Positions 23,554-35,565 of a stretch of DNA of 64,000 nt are shown piece by piece. Source of the DNA: Pleurotus djamor. Its lineage: Eukaryota > Basidiomycota > Agaricomycetes > Agaricales > Pleurotaceae. Each line of letters opens with the position of its first letter. Position 1 is the first letter of the stretch. Made by a program: the position numbers and the translations under genes. Below the pieces are notes generated by a model, which did no database searches, was not told the origin of the DNA, and saw only the letters and a program-made list of their open reading frames with translations. The stretch is from NCBI GenBank assembly GCA_029747585.1, contig JAPEVF010000145.1:1-64000 (forward strand), written 5' to 3'.

Positions 23554-25285
23554 ATGGTGTGTCCTTGTATCCGTCTTTAACCCCTCAAGATTTTGAGCTT
23601 ATGTGTCGACGCGACAGCCCATCTGTACGGACCATGGTGCTCAGAATGCTATTGACAAACAAATTTCGTTCCATCGAGCCGCCATCCACACGCTCAGCCA
23701 GCAAAGGAACACACTCAGTGCTATCAACAGGCTCCCTAGCGATGTCCTCAGCCACATATTCCTCGCTTACAAGAAGACCTTTCACCTCTTCGAGAGAGCC
23801 AGCGATCGGCTTCAAGATAGCACGATAAAAGGACGCTGGACAAACGTACTCAGCGTTTGCGCCCATTGGAGGAGCATAATATTGAATACCCCGCGATTCT
23901 GGTCTACAAATGCTTTATCTCCAGAGCACACGCCATCAATGTCTGCTTTCTTAGAGCGCTCGAAAACTATCCCCCTGAGACTCTTTGTTTCGTTATGCAA
24001 CGACCGCGAGCGAGATCTCGAGACCTTTTGGGATGCTATCGAGTTACTTCTCTTGCAGAGCTCTCGTTTTGAGCATCTGTTCTTGGACTTTGAAGGCAAC
24101 TCAGATGGGGACAATGAAAAATTCTTTCGAGCCGTGGCTTCCTCCCACCCAACCACAATGCTTCGTTCGTTGAAACTTGATTCCCAGCGCACGTCTTTCA
24201 ACGAGCCACCTTATCATATCCCTCGCTTCCCTTGGAAAAGCATGTCGCACTTACGTGACCTAGAACTTGTAGGCGTTCTCTTCCCCGCTGAGATCCCCGA
24301 CTTTCCATCTTTGGAGACCTTCGCCGTGTTTTGCTCGGCGAAGCCAGACGGACTGACCGCGAACTGGGTCCTCAATTTCCTCCGCCATACCCCAATCATC
24401 CGGAAAATCCAGCTCAAGCACCTGACGTCAGAAAACTCCGGCGTACCGCTACCATCACAGCGGCTTTCCCTTCCCACTCTCCGATCGCTCGAGTTCCATG
24501 GGCAAAATGTATCGACAGTCCGACTTTTTGATTTCCTTGATCTCCCGTTGACGTCAATGGAAACAACAATTAGCATTCCCCGAGCTTTCTCATCCGATTC
24601 CCGTGATTTAATACCGCTCTCTTTGCTCTGCGCGGGACTTGCATCTTCCCAACTTGACCTAGTAGCTCTGAAGATGGTCGCCGACAGCGCCTCGACCTCA
24701 CTTCATATTTTACCCGTCGACGAGAACATCCTCTACCCACAGCTCAAGTTGGAAATTGAAAATATGCCCAACTTTTTCGACGTTTGTTCTCACATCCCCG
24801 TCTCCCAAATCAGCGAACTCACAATTCAGCATTGTGTACCGGGAAATGACATGGTTCCTTCTTGGTCGAGAACGGTCGCATCGCTGAGTTGTCTCCAGGT
24901 CCTCAATTTCTCAGGTTGCTACCTCCCATTAATACATGGTATCGTTCAAGGAATACTTCCTGAGAACGTGATCTTGGCGCGGCTGTCTTTTGAAGAGATA
25001 GCTTGGTTCAAGTCCAAGGAACCAAGTACCTGGCTCGAGCCGGAGACTACAGAGACGTTCGCCGCACTACGGAGGATGTGCGATCGGCGCCGCGCGCTCG
25101 GACATCCCATTGAACGGTTGATCTTCCAGAGGTGCCGTATAACGGAGCTTATCGACTTCATCAAGTCGTTTGTCGAAGTCGAGTGGGACGGGCTAGGAAC
25201 AGAGATGTGGGAGCAGAAGACTCGAGGGGACATCCGCATGGGAGTCTGGCGGTTCCAGAGTAATGTTGGATATGGAAGAAGATGA
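23554..25285 (+). CDS. F-box/leucine-rich protein, short class (tandem gene 1)
   Basis: ATG at 23554-23556, a 61-base intron (23557-23617) and one exon 23618-25285; 556 residues. A GTG-started frame at 23603 is an artefact of reading into the intron. Residues 2-40 read PICTDHGAQNAIDKQISFH and onward into the helix, then the F-box INRLPSDVLSHIFLAYK ... VLSVCAHWRSIILNTPRFWS. A single leucine-rich module follows (TPIIRKIQL ... LPTLRSLEF ... VRLFDFLDLPLT). The end is FVEVEWDGLGTEMWEQ plus a short basic tail. It is the first of three head-to-tail plus-strand paralogs (23.6-29.3 kb). The next copy shares ISAL/LSAIN and the WEQKT/WQETT tail, so these two are probably a local duplication. Confidence 0.88.
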
Positions 25286-25591
25286 GGAAAAGCGGAGAAC
25301 GTGACCATGTGTGATGCGCTAGGCGTATACGTTGGGTAGTCCGTTTTGCGACGCCGCCAAAAGGACCAAATTTCTTTACCAGAGCTTGTAATACGTCACT
25401 GATAAGTCATAGTTACTCAAGACAGTCTTTAAAAAATGAAAGAGAGACAGGATTCGACGTTCAAGACAAATACTTATACAAAGTCAACAAAGTACCTGGA
25501 CGGGCGCCTCTTTAGACGCCTAGACATGAATGGCAAGTTCGCGTTTTATTCCTTTTGTGCACGCGTTCAACGTTCATACCTTGTCTCCTCG

Positions 25592-27348
25592 ATGGTACGT
25601 CTCTATACTCTCATTTCTTTTTCCATCACTTTTAACTGACTAGTTCACGCGTTTAGCCTATCTTTACCGATCATGACACTCAGAAAGTCCTCGACAAAGA
25701 AATTGCCGTACACCGAGCCGCCATCAGCACGCTCAGCAAGAAAAGAAACGAACTCAGCGCTATCAATATGCTTCCCAATGATATCCTGAGCCAAATATTC
25801 GTCGTCTACAAGCAATCATTCTATTTCTCGCTGCCAGACGAACCAGAGGATGACGAGGATGTTGAAGATGAATTCCGTTCCTGTGTCATTGGGGGCGCTT
25901 GGACCAACATTCTCGGCATTTGCAGCCATTGGAGGAATATTCTACTGGACACGCCCCGATTCTGGTCTACCATTGGCTTGTCCCCAGAGTGTACGCCATT
26001 GATGCCACTCTACTTGGATCGTTCAAAACACGTCCCTCTGTCAATTCATATTTCCATGTCCGGCGACACACCCACAAATTTCCACTTTTTCTGGACTGCG
26101 GTCTCGGCAATTCTTTCACAGAGCTCTCGACTTGAGCGTCTGTACCTTGATTTTGAAGAAGAAAACGAGCTCGACGCGGAGAAGTTCTTCCAGGGGATGA
26201 CTGACGCAACCCCATTTCTCCGTTCATTGAGAATCGATATGCAAACTTTGGGGAATGGGTTCTTTGGTCCAATCTCACGCCTTACTACTCTGCCTTGGGA
26301 GAGCTTGTCGGCGCTATGTGTCCTAGAACTTGGGGATGTTCTCTTCCCCCCGGATATACCAGACCTTCCTTCTCTGGACACCCTGATCGTATCGTGCCCG
26401 CCTGCGGATGATGGACTAAATGTCCAATGGATAGTCACCTTCCTCAGTCATACCCCGAACATCAGAGTTGTTGAACTCAGGCGCGTCACCTCCGGAAATC
26501 ATGCCCAGTCACCCTCTCCCCGTGTCCGCCTTCCTGCTCTCCGGAGACTGGCATTACACGCTCACAAATTATCGGCGCTCGAGATGCTTGAATCTCTGGA
26601 TCTTCCGTTCAGAGCCATGCAGACTACATTCAGCGTTTGGGAAAAGTTTCCGGTCCACGATCACGGTCTCAGCCGGCTCCCCGCTCTCCTGGCCGGGAAC
26701 GCATCCACTCCCCAAGATGCGATCAATATGAAGTTGATCGTAAGCAGCCTAACTCTTCAGCTGCGCCCCGTCGATGAAACCACCCAGTACCCAAAGGTTG
26801 AGTTGCACCTTCCACATCTATCTCGAGCCCTCAAAGTCTTCTCTCAAGCTCCCTTATCCCACGTCACCGAATTCACAATTTTGCAGCCACAAGCAATGTC
26901 CAGTCCCGTCGTACCTGGTGACTGGCTGCGCATGCTCCACCCGATGAACGACCTCCAGATCCTCAAATTCACGGACTGTGACCTTTCACTGATACGCAAC
27001 TTGGCCAAAGGAATAACTGAGAACCCGTCCTTAACCGAGGTCCTATTTGAAGAGGTTATATGGATCAAGTCACATGGTGTTAAAGCCCATGATATCACCG
27101 AGACGCTGAAGGCGCTGAGAACCTTCTGTGATCAGCGAGGCAAGGACGGCCATGCAATCCACAGGTTAATCTTCCGGAAGTGTGCTATCACGTCGAAGAC
27201 TATCAACATCGTCAAGGCCTTTGCTACGGTGGACTGGGATGGTAACGGGTTGGAACTTTGGCAAGAAACAACTTCGGGTAGCGGAATATGGGAGCTCCGA
27301 GAGGTCGAGTCGGATGAGCCGATGAGGGAATCAGACGATGAAGCTTGA
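25592..27348 (+). CDS. F-box/leucine-rich protein, short class (tandem gene 2)
   Basis: ATG at 25592-25594, a 62-base intron (25595-25656, GTACGT...GTTTAG), exon 25657-27348; 564 residues. Starts MPIFTDHDTQKVLDKEIAVH; the F-box is INMLPNDILSQIFVVYK, with an acidic insert (EPEDDEDVEDEF) before NILGICSHWRNILLDTPRFW. Leucine-rich module TPNIRVVEL ... LPALRRLAL ... LEMLESLDLPFR. Ends FATVDWDGNGLELWQETTSG and an acidic tail. It lies about 300 bases downstream of tandem gene 1, its nearest relative here. SCF adaptor role by family. Confidence 0.88.
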
Positions 27349-27536
27349 AGCTTGAAGTTGGGTTAGATGTCGCCGGTCGGAGTAATTTGACTCTTGTATA
27401 CTTACAGGTGGACCTTGGGTGGACCGACATAGTCAACGGTTCGAGCTCAAGCCCGAGCGCTTCTTCGAGCGCCTAGATATGCCAAGTTGTAGATGCGATA
27501 ATCGCTTGTTTTTTTTCATTGTTTTTCCCGATACCC

Positions 27537-29300
27537 ATGGTCCGTCGCAGATTTTCCCTCAAACCCGCGCGCATTATGATTGAGTTCTGATAGGCATTCT
27601 TCACCGACACCGCCGCGCAAGCAGCTATTGACCAGGAAATCGCTACCCACAGAGCTGCCATCTACCGCCTAAAACTTCGCCGTAATTCTCTCAGCGCCGT
27701 CTACAACCTCCCCAGCGATATTCTCTCGCTCATTTTCATAGAATACAAGCAGCAGACTATCTTTGACGAGGAACTTGGGTCATGGACACCAGTCCTTCGG
27801 GTTTGCAGCCGCTGGAGGCAAATCCTCCTCGACACGCCCCAATTTTGGGCAACAATCACTTTGCAGGACTGCTTCTTCATCTATCCGATGCTAGAGAGGT
27901 CAAGACAGGCTCCTTTAAATCTGTACTACACCTTATTCAAGCCCATCAACACCATCGATGAACGAACATACGAAGAATATCTATTTTCGGTGATGCAATG
28001 CTTCCAGGCAGGTGATCGGGTGGACAAGCTTTGTTTCAGCTTTGGTCCCAACCACGAAGACTTCGTTGGAGAGCTTCTGGGATACCTTGATGAATACAAC
28101 ACCGATACCACCTCGATCCGAACGCTCAAACTCGAGTACCCCTCCGAAGAGGCCATTGATCGGACAATCACATTTGAACAACACTTGCCTTGGTCGAAAT
28201 TACAGCATCTTCGCTTCCTTGAGCTCAAAGACGTGCTCATTCCAGCCAATCAAAGTATACCCATCATCCCATCGCTCACCCGCTTAGTCGTTACCTGTGA
28301 GGCGACATTCAATGGCCTATCCGTTTTATGGGTCACCCAGTTCCTCAGGAAAACACCAAACATAGAGATCGTTGAGCTGGACGAAATTATCCACAACAAC
28401 GAACGCTTCTCTCGGTCAGACGTTCGGATTTCCCCTGTTTTCCTTCCCAAGCTTAAAACACTTCGACTGAGCGCGGAGAAGCTAGACGCGTCGCGGCTCC
28501 TTGGCGTTCTCCAGATACCCAATGATGCACGAGTTTCTGCGACGTTTTCCGGGATTTGGCATCAAACTGATTCGTCGGCGTTCCTTCCCAGTGTCAAAAC
28601 ACTGTGTTCGCACCTCTCTTCCTCCAGGGCCCCACAGAGAGTCGTCATGGCGTTCAATGATCGGTCCAAACTCTTCGAGCTCAAGCTCTTCGCTATGGAG
28701 AACGACACCCATCCCTTCCTGGATCTAGCCGTCCCAGTCTTTATCTCAGAACGAAATATGTATTATGGGTGGTGCACCTCGGCGTTCTCATTCTCCTCCG
28801 TCGTCCAGTTAACGATTGACGACTATATCCTCACCGACAACGACTTGTTGTCCCTCTCCAACATCCTGTTGGCATGTCCCAACCTCCAAAGGCTCAGCTT
28901 GGGCTCTTTCGACGACTCGGAAGCTTCGAGTCTCTTGACCATGATGAACAGAAACTATGCTAGTGATACCGGTCGAAGTGGCATTATCGCCCCCGAGCTA
29001 CAGGTTCTTTCCGTGACGTCTCTCAGTTGCTCTCCGACCGGCGGGGGGATACTCAGACGACTGCAGCCCGACAACCCGACGAAGCTGGCATCTTTGTTTC
29101 TGAAGTTCCTTCAGGAACGGCGCGCGATGAACGTTCCCGTTCTTGAACTCTACACCAAAGGATGGAACTTCGCGCCGGAAGACATTTCGCGCCTTCAGGA
29201 GTACGTTGTGGTTGAGGTTGAAGGGTATCCAACCTGGGACAACACCGAAGTGGACGATTCGATCGATTTAGGGAATAACCTGTTTCATGGCGTTCAATGA
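27537..29300 (+). CDS. F-box/leucine-rich protein (tandem gene 3)
   Basis: ATG at 27537-27539, a 54-base intron (27540-27593, GTCCGT...GATAG), exon 27594-29300; 569 residues. N-terminus AFFTDTAAQAAIDQEIATH, F-box VYNLPSDILSLIFIEYK ... VLRVCSRWRQILLDTPQFWA. Single leucine-rich module (TPNIEIVEL ... LPKLKTLRL ... SRLLGVLQIPND). The C-terminus reads YVVVEVEGYPTWDN, so the terminal WDG motif is changed. It is more distant from tandem genes 1 and 2 than these are from each other; the opening MxFFTDT matches the gene at 17357-18998. A frame calling its start at 27861 would miss the F-box. Confidence 0.86.
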
Positions 29301-29785
29301 TTCGCTCTATGTGAGTGCACCGTTAACCTGGATCTCACACTCGAATTGAGCACCTTGCCTTAGCGGCGTAAATCCTCCCACAATCACTCTGGTGCGGTCA
29401 AATCCCCTTGAAAAGTATGAGGTTCCTTCGCCTAAGGTCTGTAAATTCGACAGTAGAGTATTCCATGTTCTATGAATTCAGGTTGGCTCATATGCCAGAT
29501 GCCTCCGCGTCGTCGATAAGTCTTCACAAAGGTTATTCACGGTCACAAACTCGAGCTGGATATGTCTCCATCTCTGTCGCTGCCCCTTGAAGGAATCCTT
29601 GACCAAATCCTTTGACTGGCATACAGCAATTCCTGGGTCCAAATGTCCCTTACTCTTCCCCAGTATCTCATAGATGCATCTTCGAATAGATCAATGGAGC
29701 CGCGACGTAGAATACGGCTTCGATCTTAAATTGGCCGGTTTATCACAACTCAGAGAGAGGACGTAGAGTATAAGTAGCAAACTCA

Positions 29786-30131
29786 ATGATAGGGACATCT
29801 TCCTCGTAGGTCCCTCATTTTTGCTCGTCCTTTTTCTCCTTTGACACCCTTCTCCACGCTTAGGCTTTGCTCAGGCTTGCCTTTTGATTCAGGAACCCAG
29901 CCAAACTGTAATGCTCAAGGAGACCTTGATCTTTGTACCTCCGTTCATGGTTCTTGTCACCCCGTAAGTCGTCTTATTCTTTCAGGAAGGTATCCGTACT
30001 ATATATCCTTTATGATATTCTAGGAGCCGGAGGATTTGAAGTGTGTTGTTACCTTGCTCAAGTCGTTCATTGATGCGACCAAACCACTGCATCCGGAACT
30101 CTCGAGTACATCAATCCGCCTTCAGCGGTGA
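29786..30131 (+). CDS. Candidate small three-exon Cys-containing protein
   Basis: Three short exons join in phase: 29786-29805, 29864-29963 and 30024-30131, with introns of 58 and 60 bases (GTAGGT...CTTAG and GTAAGT...TCTAG). The product would be 75 residues with five cysteines. Pieces: SLCSGLPFDSG, NCNAQGDLDLCTSVHGSCHP and EPEDLKCVVTLLKSFIDATK. A TATA-like GTATAAG lies about 15 bases upstream of the ATG. There is no signal peptide as modelled, so it is not an obvious secreted effector. I do not recognise a family. The consistent phases across two consensus introns are the main support. It lies between tandem F-box gene 3 and the 3' end of a minus-strand Cys-motif F-box gene. Confidence 0.35.
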
Positions 30132-30307
30132 CTACGTGAGAGGAACTCTGCGCGATGAACAACGTAAGACCTGACCACGAGTTTGCACCCGGCAGCCAAA
30201 CCTCAGCTTCGCAAGCATGTCACAACCTCTCCAAGGACGCCTACCCCATACCCTACCCCAATCCATTGCCGTCCCTATCCCGACTTCAATTCATTGTTTT
30301 TCCCCAG

Positions 30308-31552
30308 TCATCGAAAGGGGCCAACATTGATTTCCAGTTCGATATCTAGCCAAAGCATCTCTAATATGGATTCTAAACACGCGATGAATCGCACGAAGAA
30401 GTAAGGAATTAAGATAATCAACTGACTATTGTAATGGCGCAAAGTGGGGGTAAAGGACAGACAATTCAACACGTCTTCGATACGGGATCTTTCATGCCCG
30501 AGGGCGAGGCAACGAGACGTTAGTCTGCGGGTAGTCCTCCTTCAGAATAGCAATACGGAAAAGACGGAGGAAGGACTAACTCCGAGATCATGGCATTCTT
30601 TGCAGCTTTCCAAGAGGGTTTTCGTAGACCGGGATACTCGGTGATCCATTTCTTGAGGTCGGTTTCTTTCTAGGCAATGTCCAAATTGGTCGTATAAGCG
30701 GCGGGAAATAAGTTCAAAGTCGGTATGAGGGTACGGACCTCATAAACAGCGGTTAGCAGCTTCTTCCTCCTCTCCATGTACTCCTTCGTATCTGGCTTCA
30801 TCCGTTCAGTGAGGCCCAAATTCTCATCACCGTCCACATTCGTGTCATCAACCCGATTCCCATCTAGCGACACCCCTAGCTCCATGAGTTTCGCGCATAC
30901 TTCAAACCATTCTGATGCCAGATAGGTCGTGGACGTTACTTTTGCTCGGGTACGAGGAGCAGATACCAGTGGATACCTGGTTATAGTCAACGAAAGGCAG
31001 ACCTCAGACATATCTATGCCGGGAAGGTACAAAGGTGGTATGTTCTCCGGAAGATGTGAGTCAATTTGAGGATGAGTCAACGATGACGACTCGTCAGGGA
31101 ATTCTATGGCACTTGGAAAGGTCCTTCAGCCGCAGAAAACGGACGAGAGCAAGAAGGCTCACAAGTTAGGGTTGGATTGACAATCGAGACAGATTCTTCG
31201 TAAAAGCCGAGGCTCGGGAGGGGTGTCGAGATCACCACAAGTCTACCAATTACATGTGAGTTATATGGGCGAGTATCCGATGGAAAGGAAGGTTTACGTC
31301 GCAGATATGTTCCCCAAACAGTACGTCCGCCCATCTGAGGATATTTACACCTTCAGGACACTCTGGCGCTCCTTCGACGCGTATCCAGTGCCACCAGAGA
31401 GGCGTTGCGATCTCGGAAGAACGTGGAGAGATAAGAGCTCGAAGAGATGGAATCCGCAGCAGCAACAATGCATCTTCAGCATCGATGTGTTGGAGGATTT
31501 GATAGACGATATCGACAGGGAGATTCAGGAAACCACGCAACTCCAAAGTCAT
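30308..31552 (-). CDS. Small multi-exon F-box protein with Cys motif, copy 1
   Basis: Starts at ATG 31550-31552. Exon 1: LNLPVDIVYQILQHIDAEDA (F-box), LRIPSLRALI, then WHWIRVEGAPECPEG and LRWADVLFGEHICDV. Exon 2 carries CGDLDTPPEPRLLRRICLDC, a Cys-X16-Cys-X2-Cys motif. Then comes a low-similarity stretch with SEVCLSLTITRYP, YLASEWFEVCAKL and MERRKKLLTAVYEV, an exon ETDLKKWITEYPGLRKPSW, an exon LALGHERSRIEDVLN ... SFTPTLRHY, and a short last exon ending at 30308-30310. The exon pattern is the same in the three other copies. The F-box suggests an SCF adaptor; the Cys motif could bind zinc, which is inference. Confidence 0.7.
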
Positions 31553-31599
31553 CAACTCAGATTCTGGAATGGTGTTCAGAAGGAGTAGGGGCTGATCAC

Positions 31600-32099
31600 G
31601 TGAGAAGCAGAATTTAATGGCTCGGCGACGGCGTCTCTGAGTCTTCCCTTTCTAAGTCTCTCCTCCACGCTTTCCTCGATACCGTCAATGCTTGAAAGTT
31701 TGAACGTTTGAACGCTCAGATCTCAGAAAGCTTGATCTCCGTACCCTCCAGCCTTACCGGGCCCTTGGCCGTCGGTCCTGATGTAGTGCAAGCTCTGTGA
31801 TGTGCCCGTCGGGGATGTTGCTTGAAATGGTGCGCACAAACAGTGCTCTCAGACGTCGTCTGCGCTGGCTGAGCTCTTTCTGACAGTCTCTAGGCTTTCT
31901 AGCAAGATGACGCCCTCGGACCATCTAACGGTGCGCATATATCTCAAGCTATACTGCGTATTTGAGATTTCTCTTCTCACGAAGCGTTCAGAATTACGCG
32001 GATGCGCTGCTCGAGCTCAAGGTGATCGTCGCGATACATATAAGTTGCTTGGGTTATCATTTTCTCCAGGCATGCCCTCAACTTTTCGGCGCATCGCAT
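31600..32099. other. Intergenic, nothing supported
   Basis: Upstream side of the minus-strand F-box copy 1. No frame longer than about 65 codons and no motif recognised. Confidence 0.4.
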
Positions 32100-34040
32100 G
32101 ATAGTCAGCTTACGATTCTTTCCTAACAGTTATTATCAACGCGCTATGAACAGGTTCAATGGGGGCTGTATGTGGTTGCGATTGGAAGGTGACGAGGGTG
32201 AAAATCGAGCGTTGGGGCCTTCAGTTGGAACCCATCCAGTACGTCGGCTACCTTTTTTCTTCAGACACCCACTGACGTGACCCAGATGATTTTCGTATCA
32301 ATCGTCGTCCCAAATCAGCATCGAGGTCGTTGCTTCGTGAATGGTCTTGATAGTCCGGCTGTGGTGATGGGTTAGCCGTGGATGAAGAGGCTTGAAGCGT
32401 CGAGGTCGTGTACTCTCCGCGCGCCTGTCGAAGAAGATAGGAATGCTAGGAAAGCCAGACCGTTGCAGGTCCCCTCATATCGCTGCCCGTCTCCCTTCGT
32501 GAGAGACGCTTGCATACAGCCCTCTTCCGAGCAAGGTTCCCTCCGTTCATTCGCTCCCTTACCCCAACATCCTCATTGGATTGGGGGGACGGATTGCTCG
32601 TGGTCTGGTTGCGTCGACATGTATCCCCTCATCACCCTACAATCTCAATCTCAGTTCGCCGCTCACCTTCCCCGAACCATCCTTTTGTCATTGTCCCGGT
32701 CAAGGCCCTACCCTCCCCCTTCACATCATCGTCTTTTCTCAGCAACAACTCAACCACGGGCAGGAGGACTTTGGAGCTGTATGGTGATGAAGACATGCTT
32801 GCGTTTTCGAGGAAGACGAAGCGGTTTGTCGGGTTTCCTCTTACGCCCCGTTGGAAACCGCTGGTTCAATGGCTGTGCGGGTTTGCATCTTGTCTGTGGT
32901 GCATCGTTTCCTGTCGTACCCATCCGCTCAAGGAATCGTGTTACACGCGCCATCGTCATTTGGCCACACCTTCGGTCCTCACTGGTTCCATTGCTGCGGA
33001 CCTGGGAGAGGGTCGTTGGCGCATCTGGTCATTCCCCGATGTTACTCCATCCTTTCGTCCTCCCTTGCTCATGTTCAACCCAACCGACCTACGCGTTATC
33101 ACTCAAGAGGTAGTTCTGTGTCCGGTGGAAGCCTTCGTCCTCGTCGTTCGTTGAGCCCAGCATGCCCTTCGGCGGAGCTACGCTTCCGCTTCTTCCTAAT
33201 CAAGCTGTGCCGTTGCAGGCTCGCGGGTATCCATCCATACTGCGTCGATCGTTGGGAACAGGCATACAGCGTTGCTTCCTGCGAGCTTGCGAGTTCGACT
33301 TGCCCCATACGAGGTGGGGAAGCAGCTCCTTGCGACGGTCCCAACATCCGAACCTCTACATCGTTTCCATTTGATGGTGCCTCGCCCATTCTGCTCGATG
33401 ATATATCTACCTGGCTCATTGGACGGATCAGCTATTCCATCTTGTCATGTGCCTATGACCTACAGTCGCGCTGTAAACATCCCCAGCACCGTGTCGCCGA
33501 TGAAGAGAAGGAGGAGAAGGAAAAAGGAAGAGGAAGGCCTGGACATCGACATGGAGAAGGACGAGGGCTTGAAGCTCGGACGTTGGATGTTCGACCTTTT
33601 AACATGCCTTGGGCGGAAGGAATGGTTTTGTTTTGGCAACATCGCCATGGTCTTCTCTACTCATTCTGCTTGGAGCTCCGGCCCAGCATTCGCACTCTTC
33701 TCCTTCCGTCCCAGAATCGTCTTCGGTACTGGGTGCTGGGTACTGGATATTTGGTTCCTGGGTGTGAGGCATTCAGTGTGCGAACCAGCGATGGTCATCA
33801 TTTGAGGCTTAACCCAAGGCTCATTGACGCCGAGTCCGAGCCCGCTTTTCTTCTATGAGGAACTTCGGGATGGGTATCCGCTCGTGGATCTTGGAAGCTC
33901 CCTCTTGCGCACGTATCTGGGTTTCGGTTCCTGTCTATTGTCGGGGATGGGCATTCGAGCAGACGATGGGATGGGATGGGATGAGATGGGAGATCAGCGT
34001 ATGGTTATGTTGATGAAGACGATAGCTTCTGAGAGGTGAC
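32100..34040 (+). repeat. Diverged tandem repeat region, unit 1
   Basis: Unit 1 and the following unit share ordered blocks: a perfect 19-base match (AGACACCCACTGACGTGAC at 32263-32281 and 34169-34187), the block GAGGCTTGAAGC, a block around TGTCGAAGAAGAT...AGGAAAGCCAGA (near 32427-32460 and 34397-34430), and a longer diverged match after that. All three plus frames are open for hundreds of codons (243, 214 and 335), but none starts on a good ATG or looks like a protein. A GATGG pentamer repeat lies near 33965-33992. I read this as old duplicated DNA whose original gene is no longer recognisable. Confidence 0.5.
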
Positions 34041-35565
34041 GGAGCTGCTCTACCTAATTGAAATCCATTGGCTGTTGTGATGTCAAGTTCGGAGCGCTCA
34101 TCCCAGTTGTACGGGGAAGACTACGCTGGACGTTGAACCCATTCAGTGCGCCGGCTACCTCTTCCTGTAGACACCCACTGACGTGACACCATGCAGATAG
34201 TCTACGTATCAATTTGCCGTCCCAAATCGGTATGGTTACTTCTCCATTGCATGAAAATGCGATCCAGGTCGTTGACTTCGTGAACATCCTATCCCCGAAC
34301 TTCCGAAGTTATATTTTCGACTGTGGGGATGGGTTAGAGCCGTCAATGGAGAGGCTTGAAGCTTGAAGCTTAGAGGGCGTCTACTTTGGCTTTGGATGTC
34401 GAAGAAGATGGGAGTGTTAGGAAAGCCAGAGCGTTGCATATCCATGCGCATATGGCTACACGTTCCCCTCAACGACGCTTGCGCATAACCTTGCTCGGAG
34501 TTATCAGAGCAAAGGTTCTATACACCCTCATCCCCGTTCCCCGTTCGATTTGTAGACGTCCCCCTCGCGGTCTGGCTACGTCGCCAATTCTGTTTACATA
34601 CCAACCTCTCGGTATCATTCAAGGTTCAACGGAGCTACACATCTCAAAGACTCAATTTCTCAGCTTGCCGCCCGTCTTCCACGGACCATCCTTGCTTTGA
34701 TGTCCTGGTCAAAACCCTCTCCCATCCTCCCACTCAACCAAGTCGCATATCGAGAACAATGGGTTCGTCGTGGGTTACAGGGCACTAGAGCTGGAATGCT
34801 GGTGAAGAGGTTGTCGAGAAGAAGCCTTCGAATGGCCCAGGTCTTCGGGTACGCCTTCGCTCGAACCTGCTCGTACAGCGTCCTGGGTATTCGTCGCCTG
34901 TCACATCCGTACACTCGCGGATCTACGACACAGGCTCCGTCATCGCCTAGCTCCTTGTTCCGCTGCAATGAGGACGTCAATATTGGATTTGAAATTTGGA
35001 GGCTTTCAGTCTACGAAGCACCAAGCCAAGCATTAGTACCTCTCGCCTCCTTCCTATCCATACCTTAACCTCTGCGTCCAATATCATTCGCAATCCGTTC
35101 GGTCACTCGAGGTGCTGCGCCAGCCTAACAGACACGGGAGCCAAAGATTGCTGTTCATCCGGCAGTCTCTGCCCTCGAACTCAGTTCTGATCGCCACCCT
35201 CCCCAGGAGCTTTCCGACGCCATGCATTGTCCACGTCGAAAGCGTCACTTCCCTACTTACTCTCCCCCACTGTGCTACATAGCAGTCGCTTACGATTACC
35301 TTGTCGATGCGCTCGTTGGAGACGATCACGACCTGGTATGCACCCTTGAGGTCTGAGCCTCGTTCGTGGATCCTGGACGTTTCGGTTTTCGCATCCTACG
35401 TTCCTAGGCTGTTGAATGTCCAATCACACGAGCTGTTATCGTGGCACACGCTTGCAAGTTTCACTAAGCGGTCGTTTGTACTTGTCCGTCATCGGAGAGA
35501 GTCGTCAGAGGACGGAATGGGGGCGTGGCTTGTGGCCTGTGGTTACGTTGATGAAGAAGAAGGGG
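34041..35565 (+). repeat. Diverged tandem repeat region, unit 2
   Basis: Direct repeat of unit 1, offset by about 1.9 kb. It keeps the same block order but has many substitutions and length differences. The longest frame (34697-35068, 123 codons) reads FARTCSYSVL where unit 1 has FASCLWCIV in the corresponding position, so some ancestral coding content is likely. No intact gene. Confidence 0.5.

Noticed and set aside
23603..23617. GTG start giving a slightly longer N-terminus for the F-box gene at 23554
   Set aside because: These bases are the end of the post-ATG intron, which is conserved in all paralogs.
32382..33858. Three overlapping plus-strand open frames of 243, 214 and 335 codons
   Set aside because: All three frames are open over the same bases, the longest begins on TTG, and none shows a domain or consistent composition. 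They are better explained by repeat sequence poor in stops.
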